Below, one piece after another: positions 1 to 9,096 of a DNA stretch of 40,283 bases (position 1 is its first letter; the number at the start of each line of letters is the position of its first letter). The translations under genes were made by a program, and so were the position numbers. Source of the stretch: Bacillota bacterium (GTDB lineage Bacteria; Bacillota; DTU030); the NCBI GenBank assembly GCA_012518435.1, contig JAAYSG010000040.1:1-40283 (forward strand), written 5' to 3'. The notes below the pieces were generated by a model that searched no databases, was not told where the DNA came from, and worked only from the letters and a program-made list of their open reading frames with translations.

Positions 1-361
1 CCTGTCTTAAAGATTTTATTTCTGCTTTCTTTTCTAGCCATTCTGCACATTCTTTGGCTATGGCCGCCTGCTTCATTTCATTCCTAAGCTTTATTTCAAA
101 TTCATTGCCAGATATCTTTTTTTCAGGGTTACGTTCTATGTAATATTCCCTGATAAGCTCTTGGTCCTTATGTACGAAAGTAGGTTCAGTAAAAATGAAC
201 CTCATATTGTCAATCTTGCTAAGCTCTTTTTTAAGTTCTGCATAAGCATAGATAGTAAAGTAAGCTGATATGACTGATAGTTTTGAACCCTTACGAAGTT
301 CTGCCTTTAATTCATCAACAACCCTATATTTTTTATTATCCAAAACCTTAGGTGATTTCAT
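1..361 (-). CDS. N-terminal ~120 aa of a SNF2-type helicase-related protein with PLD-like N-terminus (truncated by window start)
   Basis: Reverse strand open from ATG at 361 with GGAGG upstream: MKSPKVLDNKKYRVVDELKAELRKGSKLSVISAYFTIYAYAELKKELSKIDNMRFIFTEPTFVHKDQELIREYYIERNPEKKISGNEFEIKLRNEMKQAAIAKECAEWLEKKAEIKSLRQ; absent from the ORF track because it runs off the edge. Confidence 0.6.
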   Translation of the reverse strand, partial: MKSPKVLDNKKYRVVDELKAELRKGSKLSVISAYFTIYAYAELKKELSKIDNMRFIFTEPTFVHKDQELIREYYIERNPEKKISGNEFEIKLRNEMKQAAIAKECAEWLEKKAEIKSLRQ

Positions 362-388
362 ATAATCAATCCTCCGGCACTAATTTAT

Positions 389-577
389 CTACCCCTCTCT
401 TGTTTGCTTTTTCTTAGTTTTACGTCTATCCGTGGGTTTTTCTGCATCTTTGGGTATGGCCCAAACATTACTGAGTTTAAAGGCTCCTTTAATCCTTCCT
501 TCCCCACAAAGTATCTGAACTCTCCGTCTTGAGATGTTCCACTTCTCAGCTACTTCCTTTGCAGATAAATATTTCAT
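389..577 (-). CDS. Excisionase/MerR-like helix-turn-helix DNA-binding protein
   Basis: MKYLSAKEVAEKWNISRRRVQILCGEGRIKGAFKLSNVWAIPKDAEKPTDRRK; ATG at 577 has GGAGGTG at good spacing; 27 nt upstream of the helicase gene. Confidence 0.75.
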   Translation of the reverse strand: MKYLSAKEVAEKWNISRRRVQILCGEGRIKGAFKLSNVWAIPKDAEKPTDRRKTKKKQTREG

Positions 578-689
578 TATATACACCTCCGCCTTGGAAG
601 TCCATAATTTCATTATATTCCACCGTGCGAATAATTACAAGAATTGGTTGACTTTTAATACCGGGGGGTTCTTTTTGCTTGGAGAAATG

Positions 690-1342
690 TTAGAGTAATT
701 TTGGAAAAGCAGTAGTGAGTCGTGGCAATTGGTTGTAGAGATGGGAAAGATGAATTTTGGAACCTTGATTAAAAATTATTACCTTACTAATCGAGCTACA
801 ACTCGGTTGATTTTTAGTCTTGGGGTTTTGGGTTTGTTTTTCTTCTAGCCGCTTGGTAACTTTGCCAAATTTAATAATGGACTGTCGTATTACTTCATGG
901 CTGGCTGGGCGCTTTTTGAATACCTCCTCTAGACTGTCGGTTGCTGTACGATGGGAAGGAGTGATTGCGGCTTGATCTAGCAACAATTCTTCCAATGCGG
1001 GATTTATTTATGTGTCTTGGGGTAGGCCTGAGCTTTCAGCAAGTAGGAACATGTATTGGTCTGTTTGTTCATAAAAATAATTGCGGCGTGTGAAGGTGAC
1101 TTGTTGGCTCAACAGGTTTCAATTGTGGTTGATAGGCGCTCCTTTACTTTATAACGACTACTATCACGTGTTTTAAGAAGTACCTCATCTATGTTCTCTA
1201 AAATCTTTGTTAGGGCCTTGCCAAATTGTTCACGCATTGTTGCTAGCAATTCTATTTCCAATTCTTGCGGGGAAATGCCGATATGTTTTAGAAGTACATT
1301 CGTGCGAAAGGCTCTCCTTTCTTTTAGTCTAGCAGCTCCCAC
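690..1342 (-). pseudogene. Degraded ISLre2/UPF0236-type transposase N-terminal remnant
   Basis: Two ORFs join via a frameshift (~1109) and an in-frame TAA (~1015): ...ELLATMREQFGKALTKILENIDEVLLKTRDSSRYKVKERLSTTIET/VTFTRRNYFYEQTDQYMFLLAESSGLPQDT*INPALEELLLDQAAITPSHRTATDSLEEVFKKRPASHEVIRQSIIKFGKVTKRLEEK, the N-terminal pattern of this family; catalytic C-terminus absent. Confidence 0.6.
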
Positions 1343-1787
1343 TTGAAGATTGAGCCTCTCGTTTCCTCTCTTCAGCCATCTCTTTTTATTTTCCCCCTCC
1401 GCAGAAAATTATTGAAAATTAGTCATTCCGGGTTTTGTGAATTTCCTCCCTTAAGGGGGGAGGGGGGTTACTATCCCCCTTTATTTGTTTCTATACCCAA
1501 GAAGTTTTTACTCCCACTTGGTCTTTATGGGAAGATTACCATGCTAAAGTCCATACTACATTTCCGTGCAGATTGCTGTAATTTGGGCATTGGGGGTGGC
1601 TTGGGATGAATTTCGACTTAAAAAGGCAGAGCGGTTTTGCCAAACCACTCTGCCTTTAGTCAACTATCTGCAAAACTATTCTCCTTTCCGCACTGGGAGG
1701 CATATCCGTTCCCGGTTATACCCTATCGGCCCCAGTACCCTCCCCTATGGGATGGGGTAAGGGGGCTCGGAGTGAAGCAATGTGGGT

Positions 1788-2087
1788 TTACCCACCGGAT
1801 ATGGGGTAGAGGATGTATACCTCATCACCGTCTTTTAACACGTGCTGTTTTGCCACCAAGCTGCCGTTGACCATACACGATGTCATGGATAGTAACCTTT
1901 TATCCTTTTCCTTCATCCCCTGGCCAATTAGATGGAGGAGCTGTGCAACTGTGGTATTGGGGTGAAGTTTGAGTTTGTTGGCCTCTGGGCCTAAATTTGC
2001 CAGGGGTGCTCCGAAATATTTAACCGTTACCAACAATTTTATCACCGCCAAGGGGGGTATTGGAGAAAAGACTGTCTGGGCGCCCAT
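1788..2087 (-). CDS. MoaD/ThiS-family sulfur carrier protein
   Basis: Ubiquitin-like small protein with C-terminal GG (..VLKDGDEVYILYPISGG), directly downstream of AOR on the same strand. Confidence 0.8.
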   Translation of the reverse strand: MGAQTVFSPIPPLAVIKLLVTVKYFGAPLANLGPEANKLKLHPNTTVAQLLHLIGQGMKEKDKRLLSMTSCMVNGSLVAKQHVLKDGDEVYILYPISGG

Positions 2088-2118
2088 GGCCCTTGTTTTT
2101 TGCCCGGCTCAACCCCCG

Positions 2119-3984
2119 TTAGTCCACATCACCGTACAGATCCCTTATAACTTCCTGTAAATGGCCCAATTTGCCTAGGGATTTTAGGGATGGTTTGCCT
2201 GTTTTCCTATTCCAATCTGCCGCGGCAAAGAAGTTGTGGGCCAGCTGCACTTCATCTATGGTGACATTGGCCAAAGGACCCTCCTTAAGGGGTGGTTTTC
2301 CCACAATCCGCCGGGAAATGGTGCAAGCGGCGGGGGTTATTCCTTCCCGTAGGTTAAAGGCCTGGCGCATGTTTAGGATGCGCAGCCCGGTGGTAAAGCT
2401 GGCTTCGGCGGTAAAGGGGATGCCCAGTATGGCTTCGGTATAATCGTAAAAGGCCTGGGCTGTTACCCCCACACTGGCGGCAAACATGCAAAATCCCAGG
2501 CAGTTGAGGACTTCTTGGAAGGTGGTGGCTCTAAGGTCGGCTTCACCGGTGCCTTGGTAGACATACTTCTTTTCCGGTGGCAGGCTCAACTGGCCCAGGC
2601 CTATGCCGCCCTTGACATGGCGCCCGGGGGTGGGGTCAAACTGGTAGGTGCGGGCCAGGCCGGGGCCCAGGCGGGGGTCATGCATGGGAATTTCTATCCC
2701 GGAGGCGGTTTGTAGGTATTCGGCCCCCTTGCCCCATTTTTGGGCGGCAAAGGCGGAACCATTGGCCAAGACAGCACCACAGCCCTCACCATCGGCCATC
2801 CTTTGTAAAAGAGCCACGATGGCCTCACCCTTACCCCAATCCAATTCAATACCATCCAGATCTTCCTTGCTCAAAATGCCCCTATCATAACATTCCATGG
2901 CCCAGGCTATGGTCATGCCGGCGGAGATGGTATCTAAGCCATAGCGGTTGCAAAGCTCGTTGGCTTTTAACAGGGCATCCTCTTCATCGCAGAGGAGGGC
3001 TGGGCCGAAGGCGCCGCATGTTTCATATTCGGGACGTTCTGTTGCTCCCAAGGGCCAGCGGCCGGTGTTTACTTCGTACTCGGCACCACAGCCCAGGGGG
3101 CAGTTGGCACAGCCGTATTTTTTTGTCTTATACTTATCCAAAACTACACCAGATAGCTTGTGGGCGCTTTCTTCGCCGAAGTCCACTATTCCCGCCCCGG
3201 CCCAGTTTTTTACGGCGCAGTCGCCACTCAGGGTAGAGGCTGCTGTTATGCGCGTTGTACCATACTGGGACCAGGCTTCTGTGGCTGGGTGTTTTTGCAT
3301 CATGGCAATTACAGATTTGTTGGTTGCCAAGATTTTAGCCGGCTTGGCCACCGGTACTTCACCATTGCCCCGCACGGCGATGGCCTTGAGTTTTTTGGCA
3401 CCCATAACGGCGCCGCCGCCGCCCCGGCCGGGGGCCCGGTGGCCGTCATTTATGGGGCAGGCCAGATAGGACATTCTTTCTCCCGCAGGCCCGATGGCCA
3501 CCACCCGCACCCTTTCATCGCCGGTTTCTTCTTGCAGGGCGGCCCAGGTTTCCTTGGCATCCAGCCCCCACAGGTGGGAGGCCTCCCTAATTTCTACTTG
3601 TCCGTCCTTTATCCACAAGTACACCGGTTTGGCGGAAATTCCAGAGATGAATAGGGCATCATAGCCGGCTTTTTTTAGTTCGGGGCCAAAATAGCCGCCG
3701 GAGTTGGCATCGTTCCAACCCCCGGTAATGGGAGACTTATGGACGATGGTGTAGCGGCCGCTAAAAAGGGCCCTGGTGCCGGGGGCCGGGCCGGGAATGA
3801 AACCCAAGACATTATCGGGGCCCAGGGGATCAGCTCCAGCGGGCATCATCTTGTAGAGGATTTTGGCCCCCAGGCCGTATCCGCCGATAAAGTTAGTGAC
3901 CAATTCTTGTGTTACTTTCTTTTCTTGCACCTCACCCTTGGTGAGGTTGACGAAAAGCATCTTACCCCTGTATCCACCTAGCAT
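2119..3984 (-). CDS. aor: Aldehyde:ferredoxin oxidoreductase (tungsten enzyme)
   Basis: 621 aa; MLGGYRGKMLFVNLTKGEVQ..., GGYGLGAKILY, APGRGGGGAVMGAKKLKAIAVRG, CANCPLGCG cluster motif; AGGAGG before ATG. Confidence 0.93.
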   Translation of the reverse strand: MLGGYRGKMLFVNLTKGEVQEKKVTQELVTNFIGGYGLGAKILYKMMPAGADPLGPDNVLGFIPGPAPGTRALFSGRYTIVHKSPITGGWNDANSGGYFGPELKKAGYDALFISGISAKPVYLWIKDGQVEIREASHLWGLDAKETWAALQEETGDERVRVVAIGPAGERMSYLACPINDGHRAPGRGGGGAVMGAKKLKAIAVRGNGEVPVAKPAKILATNKSVIAMMQKHPATEAWSQYGTTRITAASTLSGDCAVKNWAGAGIVDFGEESAHKLSGVVLDKYKTKKYGCANCPLGCGAEYEVNTGRWPLGATERPEYETCGAFGPALLCDEEDALLKANELCNRYGLDTISAGMTIAWAMECYDRGILSKEDLDGIELDWGKGEAIVALLQRMADGEGCGAVLANGSAFAAQKWGKGAEYLQTASGIEIPMHDPRLGPGLARTYQFDPTPGRHVKGGIGLGQLSLPPEKKYVYQGTGEADLRATTFQEVLNCLGFCMFAASVGVTAQAFYDYTEAILGIPFTAEASFTTGLRILNMRQAFNLREGITPAACTISRRIVGKPPLKEGPLANVTIDEVQLAHNFFAAADWNRKTGKPSLKSLGKLGHLQEVIRDLYGDVD

Positions 3985-4248
3985 AGATTTTCCTCCTTTT
4001 CAGAAGATATCCCCAGGCGCTAAATATAATGTATTTCCCACCACCCCCATGCTCCTTCATTTTTCGGCCCCTGTTTCTAATCGTTATATTCTGTTTTACC
4101 TTTCCTATTTCCTGCCGGGGGTGGTCTAAGATTGGCCCCGGTTGCCACTGGCCCCGGGGGGGGATCTGTGCCATGTCCGGGGGACGGGCTGGGGAGGCGG
4201 GATGCTGCCCAGGGGATGGGGGGGAGGAAAGTCATCACATACCTTAAT

Positions 4249-4293
4249 AATATTAATATATAAATTGACAATATTAATATTAGCTGCTATGAT
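4249..4293 (+). promoter_or_regulatory. Sigma-A-type promoter TTGACA-N17-TATGAT with two palindromic AATATTAATAT boxes 21 bp apart
   Basis: TTGACA 4265-4270, TATGAT 4288-4293; repeats at 4249-4259 and 4270-4280 flank/overlap the -35. Confidence 0.65.
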
Positions 4294-4705
4294 TATTGTA
4301 AATAGGAAGGAGGTGCCTATAATTAATAGTTATAGTGTTCCCGATAAATGCCCTGTCTGCGGGCATGAACTCCTTATCAACAAGTTATCCTGTAGCCACT
4401 GTGCGACCAAAATCGAAGGAGAGTTTTCCACCTGTAAATTTTGCCGCCTGCCAGATGAACAAAGGGAGTTTATCGAGGTTTTTATCAAGTGTCGGGGTAG
4501 TATAAAAGAGGTGGAAAGGGAGTTGGGTATCTCTTATCCCACGGTGCGGAGCCGCCTTGATTCTGTGCTTACCGCCCTGGGCTACAAGGTGGCGGAGGGG
4601 GAGACGGGGGCTAGGGTTCGGGCCACGGAGGTTTTGGCCGCCTTGGAAAGGGGAGAGATATCGGCAGCAGAGGCGGCGCAGCGCTTGAAAAAAGGGGAAG
4701 GATAA
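4289..4705 (+). CDS. DUF2089-type zinc-ribbon/HTH protein (true start probably downstream of 4289)
   Basis: CPVCGHELLINKLSCSHCATKIEGEFSTCKFCRLPDEQREFIEVFIKCRGSIKEVERELGISYPTVRSRLD; AAGGAGGTG at ~4307-4315. Confidence 0.8.
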   Translation: MIIVNRKEVPIINSYSVPDKCPVCGHELLINKLSCSHCATKIEGEFSTCKFCRLPDEQREFIEVFIKCRGSIKEVERELGISYPTVRSRLDSVLTALGYKVAEGETGARVRATEVLAALERGEISAAEAAQRLKKGEG

Positions 4706-4725
4706 TAAAAGGGGGTAAGTAAATT

Positions 4726-5142
4726 ATGGGCGATGATAAGAAGCGGATTATGCGGATGATAGAGGAGGGAAAAATTACTGCGGATGAGGGGATGGAATTA
4801 CTGACGGCCCTGGAGGAATCATCCCGGGGGGAGGAACGGGGTGCAGCCCTGAGGAAACGTTTTTTGCGGGTGCGGGTTTCCTCGGAAAAGGGAACCAAGG
4901 CCAATGTTAATATCCCCCTCAGCCTGCTAAAGGTGGTTTCCAAACTTTTGGGCTTTGCCACGGCCCTTATTCCCACTGAGGCCCGGCGGGAACTGCAGCA
5001 GCAGGGTATAGACCTGGCCAAGATTGATTTTGAGGAATTGGTACACCTAGTTGAACAAGGTTTAAGTGATGGCAAGCTAGTTGATGTGGAAACGGAGGAT
5101 GAGAAGGAGGGCTTTACCAAGGTTGAGGTGTATGTGGAATAG
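4726..5142 (+). CDS. SHOCT-like/YvlB N-terminal domain-like protein
   Basis: KKRIMRMIEEGKITADEGMELLTALEE N-terminal repeat-like segment; 20 nt after the DUF2089 gene. Confidence 0.65.
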   Translation: MGDDKKRIMRMIEEGKITADEGMELLTALEESSRGEERGAALRKRFLRVRVSSEKGTKANVNIPLSLLKVVSKLLGFATALIPTEARRELQQQGIDLAKIDFEELVHLVEQGLSDGKLVDVETEDEKEGFTKVEVYVE

Positions 5143-5314
5143 ATGCTATTTGGCTGGCCCTGCCCCTGCCCTTCCCCCGCCCTTCCCAGATATGTTCCTT
5201 AAAATTAGTGGCCTTTGTTTTAGTTTGCAGGGTTGTGCCCTGGCGAATTCTTCGGTTTCGTTGGGCGGGCTGGGGAAATATGGCTGGGGGGAAGGGGAGT
5301 GGTGGGGGTTGGGG

Positions 5315-5449
5315 TCAATGCCCCTTAAGGGCCATATAAATATAGGTAATGCCCAAAAAAACGTAAATTATGGGTAGATGGGTGAAGTAATAGAGTAGAT
5401 AGGCTGCCCCCAAGAAAAGGTAGGGTAAATTTATTTTTCTTCTGTTCAT
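5315..5449 (-). CDS. Small 44-aa two-helix membrane protein
   Basis: MNRRKINLPYLFLGAAYLLYYFTHLPIIYVFLGITYIYMALKGH; GGAGG upstream of ATG; immediately after the MATE gene; not in ORF track. Confidence 0.55.
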   Translation of the reverse strand: MNRRKINLPYLFLGAAYLLYYFTHLPIIYVFLGITYIYMALKGH

Positions 5450-5476
5450 TGTTTGCCTCCTAAACATTATTTTAAT

Positions 5477-6892
5477 TTAGACCTTCATTGTTTTCCAGTG
5501 GCCCGATTTGTAGCGGGCATAGATAAATATGGAACGGAAGGTTTGGTCCAAGAGGTTGGCGCCCCAGGCCCCCAAAAGGCCAAAGCCCAGACCAATAAAG
5601 ATTTTGGCGAAGATTACCCTTATGCCCCAGATGCCAATTATGGTGGCGTAAAGGGGCCAGCGGGTATCACCGGCACCCCGCAGGGCCCCCGCCAGGATAA
5701 ACTGGGTGGATTGCAAGGGCTGCATGACGGCCAAGATTTTTAGGGCGGCTGCGGCCAGAAGAATTACCTTTGGGTCGCTGGTGTAAAGGCGGGCGATATA
5801 GCGGCCAAAGAAAAAGAAGAGCGTGGTAACAGAGGCGGCAACCATCATCCCCAGGCGTCGGGTGCGCAGGCCGTAAATGTGGGCTGCGTCGGGGTCATCG
5901 GCACCCAGGCTCTGGCCCATGAGGGTGGTGGCGGACATACCAAAGGCCTGATTGGGAGCAAAGGATAAACCCATTAAATTTATGCCTATTTGGTGGGCGG
6001 CAAATACCGTTGTGCCTAAACCCGACACTGTGCGGGTAAATTCTATTTGGCCCCCCCTCATTATCAATTGTTCCAGACCCGAAGGGAGGCCGATATTTAA
6101 TATTCTTTTTATTATGGGGATATTCAACTTGAATGATTTATAGACCGAAAGACTGTATAGGGAATCGGCATGATAAATTGCATAAAGAGCAAGAACCATG
6201 GCCAAGCCCCGGGAAATAGTGGTGGATAGGGCGGCTCCCGATACACCCAGGGCCGGGAAGCCGAACTTACCAAAGATCAAAACATAATTGCCCACCACAT
6301 TGAGGGAGTTGGCAATGACATTGTAGCGCATGGGAGTTACCGTATCACCGGCGCCCCGCAGGGCGGCTCCGATGCCCATGGTAATGGATGCAAAAATGGC
6401 CCCCAGGGCCGTAAGGGAAAAGTAGGAAGTGGCTGGGGGAATTACTTCCGGCTCGGCCCCCATAAAGATTACTACCTTTTCGGCGTAAATGTATCCCAGG
6501 GCACTGCAGGCAAGACCGATGACAAGTGATAATATTAGGGTTTGCTGCAACACCGTACGCCGTCCTTTGTAGTCTTTGGTCCCGGTAAAACGGGCCACCA
6601 AGGCCATGGTACCCACATTTAAAGACTGAAAAACCGACATAATGAGCATATTGGGTTGGGTGGAAATACCCACGGCCGCCAGGGCCACGGTGCCTACACT
6701 GCCCACCATAACCAGATCCACCATGTTAAAGAGGGTTGCCAGCATAAGTTCTATCAGGGCCGGCAGGGTAAGTTGCCAGATGTACTTGTCCACTTTTTTC
6801 ATATCTGTAAGATCTTCCCCGGACAGGGGGGGGAGCCGGCGCGTTTTTTGGCCTATCCTTTTGGCACCCGCTTGTGTTTTCCTGCTAGTCAT
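5477..6892 (-). CDS. MATE family efflux transporter
   Basis: 471 aa polytopic protein; duplicated MATE-type motifs (LRGAGDT twice). Confidence 0.92.
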   Translation of the reverse strand: MTSRKTQAGAKRIGQKTRRLPPLSGEDLTDMKKVDKYIWQLTLPALIELMLATLFNMVDLVMVGSVGTVALAAVGISTQPNMLIMSVFQSLNVGTMALVARFTGTKDYKGRRTVLQQTLILSLVIGLACSALGYIYAEKVVIFMGAEPEVIPPATSYFSLTALGAIFASITMGIGAALRGAGDTVTPMRYNVIANSLNVVGNYVLIFGKFGFPALGVSGAALSTTISRGLAMVLALYAIYHADSLYSLSVYKSFKLNIPIIKRILNIGLPSGLEQLIMRGGQIEFTRTVSGLGTTVFAAHQIGINLMGLSFAPNQAFGMSATTLMGQSLGADDPDAAHIYGLRTRRLGMMVAASVTTLFFFFGRYIARLYTSDPKVILLAAAALKILAVMQPLQSTQFILAGALRGAGDTRWPLYATIIGIWGIRVIFAKIFIGLGFGLLGAWGANLLDQTFRSIFIYARYKSGHWKTMKV

Positions 6893-6917
6893 ATCTTCTT
6901 ATCCACCTTTTTAGACG

Positions 6918-7575
6918 TTAACTGTATTCCATCAGGCTGTGCTCCATCTCTAATTGGCCGTAAAAGGGAAGGTTAAATGGCCAGAGACCATGCCGGTGGG
7001 AAGGGGTATTTACAATTATACCATAAAGAAACAGGGGGCGGTTTTCCGCCCCCTTCGCTCCCTGGGGTTTAAACTTTCTCCCATCTAAAGTTAGGTATCT
7101 CCACCGCCCGCGAAATTCAAAATCATCCCGTACTTCACCCCCACCACCTTGCCGCACCCCCTTTTGGTCATCCCGGGGGCTTAGGTTACCATCTTCATCC
7201 TCATTGCCAATAAGAACCCTATTAGTTGTCATAAAGGAATAACGGGGCTCAATGGTACTGCCATCTTGGGCCTGAAAACCTTCCTTTACCTTTATTAAAA
7301 AGGGCCCACCCTCAGTGGGAATAAAGCCGAAGATATTTTAGGCCATTTCATTGGGTCCATTACGGGTGCCCTCCGGCACTTGGATATCAAAAACGTGCAC
7401 CTGGTCATCTTTGGTGCTAAAATCACCATCGGCATCAAATATTACTGCAAAGTCATCTGCTGTCCCAAGGTCACCCAATCCTTTATTAAAGGTGAGGAAT
7501 AGGGAATAGATCCAGGGATCGGGGTAGACGGGATAGACCTTCGCAGCTAAAAGGCAAAGGGGTCCAGCCTAGGCC
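6918..7575 (-). pseudogene. Interrupted hypothetical protein
   Basis: Continuous reading AKVYPVYPDPWIYSLFLTFNKGLGDLGTADDFAVIFDADGDFSTKDDQVHVFDIQVPEGTRNGPNEMA*NIFGFIPTEGGPFLIKVKEGFQAQDGSTIEPRYSFMTTNRVLIGNEDEDG... broken by TAA (~7338-7340) and lacking a start. Confidence 0.5.
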
Positions 7576-7585
7576 CTTCTCCCTT

Positions 7586-8404
7586 CTATTCCAAATTCAA
7601 GTGCTTGCTTAAAACATAATTTGTGATGGCGAAATAGCCGGCAGCTAGAATAAAGGTGGCTGCTATGCCAAACCACATGACTGCATGGAATATTTGGGCC
7701 CTACTTAGCATGTGCAGGTGGCCCCCAGCCTCAGAAAATAGCCTTTGCATCCTTTGGGACAAGGGAGATGCTATTAGGCGCACTAGTTGAAAAAAAAGCA
7801 GCTGGGTTAGGGCATTTAGGGCAATAAAGGCTCCTACCGATGCTAAAATCCTCTGCCGATTGCACAGATGCCCCAGGGCCATGGAGGCATAGACCAGCAG
7901 TATACCCGCGGCTAGGCTAAGGGTAGCCCCTAGTAAAATTTCGCCGCTGAACAAAAAGATCGATGGGCCTAGGAAGGTGTATAAGCCAGTAACTGCTTCC
8001 CTAAAAGCAATGGTAAAGGCTCTGAAATTACCCCGCTCAAAAATGATAATGAAGATAGAAATATAGGCGGCTAGGCTACTTAGAATAGTCCAAAGTATGG
8101 CTACCAGTAACTTGCTAACAATTAGCTTCCAGGGTTGAGTAGGTAAGGTAAACATGAGGTATCCTTCTTCGGAAAGCAGATTTTTATAAAATCTCTGCAG
8201 CATCATAATAAAGGTGACGACAAACATCCCCACCATGATGGTGATATAAATTACCATGGCTATTATTTTTGGTGCCTGTACCTCTATGGGTAAAAGGGTG
8301 GAGATTAGTTTGTTGACAGCCGCCAGGGAAATCAAAATGGCATAAAGGGGTAAAAATATTCTGCCGGTGGCCTTAAGTTCATATTTTAATAGTTTCCTCA
8401 GCAT
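7586..8404 (-). CDS. ABC transporter permease
   Basis: Six-TM-like 272-aa protein (MLRKLLKYELKATGRIFLPLY) overlapping the ATPase gene. Confidence 0.8.
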   Translation of the reverse strand: MLRKLLKYELKATGRIFLPLYAILISLAAVNKLISTLLPIEVQAPKIIAMVIYITIMVGMFVVTFIMMLQRFYKNLLSEEGYLMFTLPTQPWKLIVSKLLVAILWTILSSLAAYISIFIIIFERGNFRAFTIAFREAVTGLYTFLGPSIFLFSGEILLGATLSLAAGILLVYASMALGHLCNRQRILASVGAFIALNALTQLLFFQLVRLIASPLSQRMQRLFSEAGGHLHMLSRAQIFHAVMWFGIAATFILAAGYFAITNYVLSKHLNLE

Positions 8405-9096
8405 TTGAAGACCTCCCTAAAGAGTGTATCTACCGATTTGCCTTCCTTTTCTCTTATTTCATCCACGGGTGATGCAAGAACAATTTCCCCCTCCTTGAGG
8501 AAAATCACATAATCTAAAACCTTTTCTATATCGGCAATAAGATGGGTGGAGATGACAATGGTGGAATCCTCGCGGTAGTTACTTATGATGGTTTCCAGAA
8601 TAAAATCCCGGGCTGCCGGATCGACCCCACCGATGGGCTCATCCAAGAGATATAATTCCGCTTCCCGAGCCATTACTAAACAGAGCTGCACCTTTTCCTT
8701 CGTGCCTTTGGACAGGGTTTTTAACTTATCCCTCGGGTCAACCTGCAACCTCTTCAGCATGTCATGGGCCCGGTCAACATTAAAATCTTCATAAAAATCC
8801 GCGAAGAACTCAACTAGCTGTTCCGTCCGCATCCATTCGTTCAAGTAGGTTTTTTCCGGCAGATAAGATACCATCTTTTTTGATTCCGGACCGGGTGCAA
8901 AGCCGGCAATGCGGATTTCTCCGGCTGTGGGTGTGAGTAAGCCGTTGGCCAGTTTTAAAAAGGTAGTTTTACCACTGGCATTGGGCCCCAAAAGGCCTAT
9001 AATTTTGCCCTTCTCAAGTTCTAAATCTATGTTTTTCAAAACCCTTTTTCTGCCGAAGTCTTTGCCCAGGCCCTTAGCGGTTAGGACTGCTTTCAT
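8398..9096 (-). CDS. ABC transporter ATP-binding protein
   Basis: Walker A GPNASGKTT, LSKGTKEKVQLC signature, Walker B LYLLDEP. Confidence 0.92.
   Translation of the reverse strand: MKAVLTAKGLGKDFGRKRVLKNIDLELEKGKIIGLLGPNASGKTTFLKLANGLLTPTAGEIRIAGFAPGPESKKMVSYLPEKTYLNEWMRTEQLVEFFADFYEDFNVDRAHDMLKRLQVDPRDKLKTLSKGTKEKVQLCLVMAREAELYLLDEPIGGVDPAARDFILETIISNYREDSTIVISTHLIADIEKVLDYVIFLKEGEIVLASPVDEIREKEGKSVDTLFREVFKC

Noticed and set aside
1343-1870. Overlapping + ORFs of 64-88 aa
   Set aside because: Proline/leucine-rich random translations of intergenic DNA without SD or similarity.
2948-3654. ORFs 2948..3469 and 3160..3654 on + strand
   Set aside because: Antisense to the well-supported AOR gene; low-complexity composition.
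7330-7345. TAA as a recoded sense codon
   Set aside because: TAA recoding is not expected in bacteria, and the ORF also lacks a proper start; pseudogene or error is simpler.
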